Shown here: positions 25,011 through 29,741 of the stretch, one piece after another
How the letters are laid out: each line of letters opens with the position of its first letter
Position numbering within the stretch: the first letter of the stretch is position 1
NCBI GenBank assembly: GCA_002408065.1
Contig: DHQI01000018.1
Coordinates: 42,670-72,410, forward strand
From: Bacteroidales bacterium UBA5342
Lineage (GTDB): Bacteria; Bacteroidota; Bacteroidia; Bacteroidales; UBA5342
Length of the DNA stretch: 29,741 nt
Direction of reading: 5' to 3'
Notes under the pieces: model-generated
Databases searched by the model: none
Told to the model about the DNA's origin: nothing
What the model saw: the letters and a program-made list of their open reading frames with translations, nothing else
Made by a program: the position numbers and the translations under genes

Positions 25011-26051
25011 ATGGCAAATAAACGACCAAAAGAAACACAGTTGATTCGCAATAGTACTGCTGAATTCCTGATATTTACTTCGCAGGATGGAGAAAATACG
25101 ATTGAGGCACGTTATGAAGATGGCACTATATGGTTGAGTCAGAAACTCATTGCAGAGCTCTTTGAGGTGGATGTAAGTACCATAAATGAACATCTGAAAA
25201 ACATATACAAGAATAATGAGTTGGATGAAAAGGCAACTATTGGGAATTTCCCAATAGTTCAAAAAGAGGGGAGTCGGAATGTGAAGCGTACGGTTGCCTT
25301 TTATAATCTAGACGCCATTATCTCGGTAGGTTATAGAGTCAATTCTGTACGTGCTACACAGTTTCGTCAATGGGCCACTCAAGTATTGCAGGAATTTGCG
25401 ATAAAAGGCTTTGTGATAGATAAGAAGCGTCTTGAAAATGGGACTTATCTGGACGAGAATTATTTTGAAGAGTTATTAGCCGAAATACGGGAGATAAGGC
25501 TGAGTGAGCGTAAGTTTTATCAGAAGATAACTGATATTTATGCTACAAGCTTGGATTACAATAAAGATGCCATTACCACGCGTGAGTTTTTTGCAAAGGT
25601 GCAAAATAAACTGCACTATGGCGTACACCAACACACTGCTGCTGAGCTGATACACGCAAGAGCAGATAGTACTAAGGATAAGATGGGCTTATCCTCGTGG
25701 AAAAACAGTCCTGATGGAAAAATCCTTAAGACAGATGTTACTGTGGCTAAGAACTATCTCTCGAAAGATGAATTAGAAGAGTTAGGGCGTATCGTAAATG
25801 CTTATTTGGATTTGGCTGAAGCACGTGCCAAGCGCAAGATTCCTATGACGATGCAGGATTGGGCTAAGCGCCTGGATCTGTTTTTGGAATATGATGACCG
25901 AGAAGTGTTGGAAGGAACAGGAAAAATATCGGCACAAATAGCCAGAGATAAAGCTGAAAGTGAGTTTGAGAAATACCGCATTATTCAAGATCGTTTATTT
26001 GAGAGTGATTTTGATCGTGTAATGAAAGAGATTGAAGATAATACCAAATAG
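25011..26051 (+). CDS. rhuM: RhuM-family protein
   Basis: The 346-residue protein has the full RhuM layout. The N-terminal segment EARYEDGTIWLSQKLIAELFEVDVSTINEHLKNIY is a helix-turn-helix-like part (about residues 32-66). It is followed by VKRTVAFYNLDAIISVGYRVNSVRATQFRQWATQVL (about 91-126), the family hallmark, and a long helical C-terminus. RhuM was named from a Salmonella pathogenicity island gene, but most relatives sit in R-M and defence loci, and its biochemical function is unknown. Here it lies between debris and the helicase gene. It is 177 bases ahead of the helicase and may have its own expression signals. It looks intact. Confidence 0.9.
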   Translation: MANKRPKETQLIRNSTAEFLIFTSQDGENTIEARYEDGTIWLSQKLIAELFEVDVSTINEHLKNIYKNNELDEKATIGNFPIVQKEGSRNVKRTVAFYNLDAIISVGYRVNSVRATQFRQWATQVLQEFAIKGFVIDKKRLENGTYLDENYFEELLAEIREIRLSERKFYQKITDIYATSLDYNKDAITTREFFAKVQNKLHYGVHQHTAAELIHARADSTKDKMGLSSWKNSPDGKILKTDVTVAKNYLSKDELEELGRIVNAYLDLAEARAKRKIPMTMQDWAKRLDLFLEYDDREVLEGTGKISAQIARDKAESEFEKYRIIQDRLFESDFDRVMKEIEDNTK

Positions 26052-26157
26052 CCTATAAGATGAGCATTATAATTTAATTCTTTTGCATTTACTCTTCGTT
26101 AAAAAAGGCTCAAGGTAACTACGGCTATCTCTCACTTTTTTGCCTTGATTAAATACA

Positions 26158-26175
26158 TCCCGATAGACATCGGGA
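26158..26175. repeat. TCCCGAT hairpin upstream of the helicase gene
   Basis: TCCCGAT-AGAC-ATCGGGA forms a 7-base-pair stem with a 4-base loop in the 177-base gap after rhuM. Hairpins of the TCCCGATAG type are frequent intergenic repeats in Bacteroidota. It has no T-run and is probably not a terminator. The rest of the gap shows nothing clear. Confidence 0.55.
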
Positions 26176-26228
26176 CTCAAATTATTTAACACTCATCTCA
26201 TAGTCTAATTGGTTTAAGAACGAATAAT

Positions 26229-28364
26229 ATGCAAAACATAGTACAAGTCAATTACCAGCAAACAGGGCAAAGTAAAAGTACGAATGCTTACGGAATGCGT
26301 GAGATGCAAGCCCGTGCCTTTGAGGAGCGTGAAGCGCAATATTTATTGATAAAATCGCCTCCTGCTTCGGGTAAATCACGCGCTTTGATGTTTTTGGGCT
26401 TGGACAAGCTAAAGAATCAAGGTTTAAAGAAAGTCATTGTGGCGGTGCCCGAGCGTTCTATTGGGAGTTCTTTTGCGACGACTGACTTAATGAAGTGGGG
26501 CTTCTTTGCCAACTGGGCACCTAAAGATGAATATAACCTCTGCACAGCTGGGAGTGAAGTCAGTGCGAGTAAGGTAAAGGCCTTTCAGGCTTTTATGGCT
26601 AGTGACGAAGAACTACTGATCTGTACACACGCTACTTTTCGTTTTGCTTGTGCTGAGTTGGACGCTACAGCCTTTGATGATACTTTGGTGGCCATAGATG
26701 AGTTTCATCACGTATCGGCTGATGCCGAAAACCGCTTGGGCGATACTTTGCGCACTATTATAGCAGAATCTTCGGCGCATATTATTGCTATGACCGGTTC
26801 CTACTTTCGGGGCGATAGTGTGCCGGTGCTCCGAGCAGAGGATGAGGCTAAATTCTCAAAAGTCACTTATAACTACTACGAGCAGCTTAATGGCTATGAA
26901 TACCTGAAATCCTTGGGCGTTGGTTATCATTTTTATCAAGGAAAATATACCGATGCCATTATGGAAGTGTTGGATACGAATAAAAAGACCATCCTCCATA
27001 TTCCTAATGTGAACTCGGGCGAATCGACGAAAGATAAGCATAGCGAGGTGGATTTTATCATTGATTCGATTGGCGATGTAGTAAAACAAGATGTTGATAC
27101 AGGCATTATTACGCTTAAACGTCGTGAAGATGGTAAACTTTTAAAAGTAGCTAATCTCGTTGATGATACTCAGGCGGACAGAGATAAGGTGGTAAATTAT
27201 CTGCGAACTATTGATAGCGTGGATGATATGGATTTGATTATTGCTTTAGGAATGGCCAAGGAGGGTTTTGACTGGCCGTATTGCGAGCACGCCCTTACGG
27301 TGGGCTATCGGGGCTCACTGACAGAGATCATTCAAATCATAGGACGTGCTACACGCGATAGCGAAAATAAAACGCACGCACAATTTACCAATCTATTGGC
27401 TCAACCAGATGCGGAAGATGCGGAAGTGAAAAACTCGGTCAATGATTTGCTGAAAGCGATTACGGCTTCTCTATTGATGGAACAAGTGTTAGCTTTCAAT
27501 TGGAAATTTAAAACCAAGAAGGATGAGAATGATGTGGCTAAACCCGGAGAGATAAAAGTACGCGGACTGAAAAAGCCAAGTACTAAACGGGTGAAAGATA
27601 TTCTTAAAGCGGATCTCAACGATTTAAAAGCCACAGTGCTCCAAGATAATGCGATGAAAAAGGCGATGAGTGGCAACATTGATCCTGAAGTGATGAATAA
27701 AGTACTAATTCCGCAGGTGATCGCTAAGAAATATCCTGATTTATCGGATGAAGAAAAAGAAGAAGTTCGTCAGTATTTAGTTTTGGAATCGGTGGTAAAG
27801 AATAGCAGTGTGATTGATCTTAAGGACTTGAAACAAGCCATAAAAGAAGATGCCGAGGTGCAACAAGCCAAAGAGCAAGGCAAAACAAATGCTTCAATAG
27901 AGAAAGAACTAGTCCCTAAAGTAGTGAAGAAGCTCTATCCAGAACTGTCCGATGATGAAGCAGAGTCCTTTAGCAAAATGATGCTAAAACTGCCTAATAA
28001 TACTGAAGGTGGTGAGGGGAAGGCCGATAAGCGTTTTATCCGAATGGCAGGACGTTTTGTGAATATTGACGACTTACATATTGACTTGATAGATCAAGTG
28101 AATCCTTTCCAAAGGGCCTTTGAGGTAATGTCGAAATCTGTTGATGCTAAGGTGTTGAAAGTGATTCAGGAAACGATAGAGGCAACACGCATAACGATGG
28201 ATTTTGAAGAGGCCAAAATACTGTGGCCAAAGATTCAAGCTTTTGTAAAAACCTATCAACGTGAACCAAATATCAATTCATACGATCCCTTGGAAAAGCG
28301 AATGGCTGAATGTATTGTTTATCTAAAAGCTGAGAAGCGCAAACAAATGGAAGCTAATGGATAA
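26229..28364 (+). CDS. SF2 (DEFH-box) DNA helicase
   Basis: The 711-residue protein has all core helicase motifs: Walker A SPPASGKSRAL (about residues 43-53), VAVPERS (Ia), CTHATF, AIDEFHHV (motif II, about 156-163), AMTGSYFRGD (III), IALGMAKEGFDWP (V, about 337-349) and QIIGRATRD (VI). The motif II sequence DEFH and the PPASGKS loop resemble helicases of restriction-type systems. The C-terminal third is helical and charged, and ends with a segment (FVKTYQREPNINSYDPLEKRMAECIVYLKAEKR) similar to one in the next protein. The stop overlaps the start of the nuclease gene by 8 bases, so the two are translationally coupled. It should translocate on DNA for the nuclease. Confidence 0.9.
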   Translation: MQNIVQVNYQQTGQSKSTNAYGMREMQARAFEEREAQYLLIKSPPASGKSRALMFLGLDKLKNQGLKKVIVAVPERSIGSSFATTDLMKWGFFANWAPKDEYNLCTAGSEVSASKVKAFQAFMASDEELLICTHATFRFACAELDATAFDDTLVAIDEFHHVSADAENRLGDTLRTIIAESSAHIIAMTGSYFRGDSVPVLRAEDEAKFSKVTYNYYEQLNGYEYLKSLGVGYHFYQGKYTDAIMEVLDTNKKTILHIPNVNSGESTKDKHSEVDFIIDSIGDVVKQDVDTGIITLKRREDGKLLKVANLVDDTQADRDKVVNYLRTIDSVDDMDLIIALGMAKEGFDWPYCEHALTVGYRGSLTEIIQIIGRATRDSENKTHAQFTNLLAQPDAEDAEVKNSVNDLLKAITASLLMEQVLAFNWKFKTKKDENDVAKPGEIKVRGLKKPSTKRVKDILKADLNDLKATVLQDNAMKKAMSGNIDPEVMNKVLIPQVIAKKYPDLSDEEKEEVRQYLVLESVVKNSSVIDLKDLKQAIKEDAEVQQAKEQGKTNASIEKELVPKVVKKLYPELSDDEAESFSKMMLKLPNNTEGGEGKADKRFIRMAGRFVNIDDLHIDLIDQVNPFQRAFEVMSKSVDAKVLKVIQETIEATRITMDFEEAKILWPKIQAFVKTYQREPNINSYDPLEKRMAECIVYLKAEKRKQMEANG

Positions 28365-29586
28365 GGATGGTGTATTACAGGCGATATTTGATGATGATCC
28401 TTTGGGTTTATTGAAAGTAAAGCCTAAAACGAATGTAAATAGTACAGCTGATGAACGTTTACTGTCTTCATTTGAGGAGATTAATGCTTTTATTGATAAG
28501 GCAGGTAGAGTGCCTGAAGCTAATATGGCTGATATCGCAGAATTTCAGTTAGCCACACGACTTAACAGTTTGCAAAGCGATCTTGAAAAGATAAATTTGC
28601 TAAAGCATTACGACAGGCATCATATACTCTTAAGTGCTATCGATCAAGTAGGAGAGCCACAAGTAGAGTATTCAAAACCAAAGGAAATTAATTCGCTGGA
28701 CGACCTTTTGTCTGATGATAGTCTGGGATTGCTTGGAAGTGATGATGCAAGCTTGTTCGATTTTAAGCACACTCAGAAGGTAGAGGAGCGAGAGAGTGCT
28801 GATTTTGTGGCACGCCGAAAACCTTGTAGGAATTTTGAGAAGTATGAGTCTCTTTTTAAGCAAGTACAGGAAGATTTAAACTCAGGGAAACGAAAGCTAG
28901 TAGATTTTCAGCAGAGCAGTTTGGAAGAAGGTGCTTTTTATGTGCATAATGGGGTGTTGTTTTTACTGGAAAGCATTATTCTTACACAAAAAGAACACTA
29001 TAAAGCTGATGGTACGCGTGTGCGCGAAGATGGACGTACACGTTGTGTATTCGAAAATGGTACAGAATCAAATATGCTTAAACGTTCGGTGGAGAAGATA
29101 CTCTATGCTAATGGTAAAGTGGTTACACACAAAGAGGAAGATATTAATCAGGATTTCTCAAAACATTTCAATGCAGTAAATGAAAATGATAGCTCTACCG
29201 GTTTTATTTATGTGTTGAAATCACTCAGTGAAAATGATGATATTGCGAATATAGACAACTTATTCAAAATAGGCTTTTCGACCACAGCAGTAGAAGAGCG
29301 CATTAAAAATGCTGAAAAAGAACCAACTTACTTAATGGCACCAGTACAGATCGTTTGTACTTGGGAATGCTATAATATGAATGCCCACAAATTTGAGCAA
29401 CTGATTCATAATTTCTTTGGTAAACATTGTCTGGAGGTAGATGTATTTGACACGAAAGGTCAGCGTCACACACCACGTGAATGGTTTATTGTACCACTAT
29501 CTGCTATAGAAAAAGCGGTGGAGTTGATTATGAGTGGTGAAGTGGGGGATTGGTGTTTTGATGGGAGTGTGGTGAGGAAGAAATAG
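28357..29586 (+). CDS. GIY-YIG (T5orf172-type) nuclease
   Basis: The 409-residue protein ends in a GIY-YIG domain of the T5orf172 type. GFIYVLKS (about residue 282) stands for GIY and LFKIGFST (about 302) for YIG. The Arg of VEERIKNAE and the Glu of AHKFEQLIHNFF (about 343-352) are the likely catalytic Arg and metal-binding Glu, followed by PREWF. The N-terminal part (1 to about 250) is helical; FIDKAGRVPEANMADIAEFQLATRLNSLQ near residues 46-74 echoes the C-terminal end of the upstream helicase. The start ATG lies inside the last codons of the helicase gene. Together they would form a helicase-nuclease pair. A terminator follows about 70 bases downstream. Confidence 0.9.
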   Translation: MDKDGVLQAIFDDDPLGLLKVKPKTNVNSTADERLLSSFEEINAFIDKAGRVPEANMADIAEFQLATRLNSLQSDLEKINLLKHYDRHHILLSAIDQVGEPQVEYSKPKEINSLDDLLSDDSLGLLGSDDASLFDFKHTQKVEERESADFVARRKPCRNFEKYESLFKQVQEDLNSGKRKLVDFQQSSLEEGAFYVHNGVLFLLESIILTQKEHYKADGTRVREDGRTRCVFENGTESNMLKRSVEKILYANGKVVTHKEEDINQDFSKHFNAVNENDSSTGFIYVLKSLSENDDIANIDNLFKIGFSTTAVEERIKNAEKEPTYLMAPVQIVCTWECYNMNAHKFEQLIHNFFGKHCLEVDVFDTKGQRHTPREWFIVPLSAIEKAVELIMSGEVGDWCFDGSVVRKK

Positions 29587-29653
29587 AAAATTTAAAGAAA
29601 TTGAAATGACTTGCTGCAAGTGAATAGTCAGAATAGAACAAGTGAGCATAAAA

Positions 29654-29677
29654 AAACCTGCCGATTAAAGCAGGTTT
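29654..29677. terminator. Bidirectional terminator at the end of the island
   Basis: AAACCTGC (29654-29661) pairs with GCAGGTTT (29670-29677) around an 8-base loop. A run of A precedes it and a T-rich stretch follows, so it can end transcription on both strands, with the better T-run for a transcript coming from the right. Beyond it, to 29741, no gene can be called. Confidence 0.75.
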
Positions 29678-29741
29678 ATTTATTCTTTCACTTGATTACG
29701 TTCTCACAAGGAGAAGAGGCGGATCAAGGGAAATTTCTGGG

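Noticed and set aside
29680..29741. Possible 3' end of a minus-strand gene at the right edge (frames ending in the window)
   Set aside because: Only about 15 to 20 codons are visible in competing frames and none could be tied to a family. The terminator orientation would allow such a gene, but it cannot be called.

Overview
The window reads as chromosomal DNA of a member of the Bacteroidota. The signs are TAnnTTTG-type -7 promoter boxes ahead of several operons, an almost complete lack of Shine-Dalgarno sequences, and a lipoprotein and a porin of the styles usual in that phylum. The N-acetyl-beta-lysine and glycine-betaine genes suggest an organism exposed to salt stress; a Marinilabiliales-like anaerobe would fit, but that is inference.

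Positions 1-5011 hold most of a very large CRISPR array: 76 intact 30-base repeats, one decayed terminal repeat and 76 spacers. The decayed repeat lies at the right end and the ATTGAAAT handle is on the + strand, so the array should be transcribed left to right from a leader outside the window. No cas gene is present. One spacer occurs twice, about 3.5 kb apart, and its first copy coincides exactly with the window edge.

Positions 5063-11323 form an osmoadaptation region: a MarR-type regulator, a remnant of lysine 2,3-aminomutase (ablA) coupled by a stop/start overlap to an intact beta-lysine acetyltransferase (ablB), then an operon of an outer-membrane porin and a complete glycine-betaine ABC transporter (ATPase, permease, lipoprotein), closed by a strong terminator. 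An iron-sulfur flavoprotein follows at 11356-12006.

From 12219 to 29586 the window is a dense defence-like island, all on the + strand. It opens with a 1606-residue fusion of a DEDDh exonuclease, a RecQ helicase and a UvrD-type helicase, followed by two unrecognised genes and a stretch of gene debris (a YhcG/DUF1016 fragment, the tail of a second copy of the 195-residue gene, nested inverted repeats). An MmeI-like DNA methyltransferase comes next. It lacks an obvious nuclease motif in its N-domain and has an AT-rich central recognition block. Then follow a KilA-N protein, an Abi-C (HEPN-like) protein, a possible Trypco2-like small protein, a HigA-type antitoxin without toxin, a second debris zone, a RhuM protein, a DEFH-box SF2 helicase and, overlapping it, a T5orf172/GIY-YIG nuclease. 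A bidirectional terminator ends the series.

The working idea is a split restriction-type system: the methyltransferase marks DNA, while the translationally coupled helicase and GIY-YIG nuclease act on unmarked DNA. The genes between them would be exchangeable cargo. A chimeric scar between higA and rhuM (helicase 5' end joined to higA 3' end at TGAGAT) and a duplicated promoter block ahead of two transcription units show that this island has been rebuilt by recombination.
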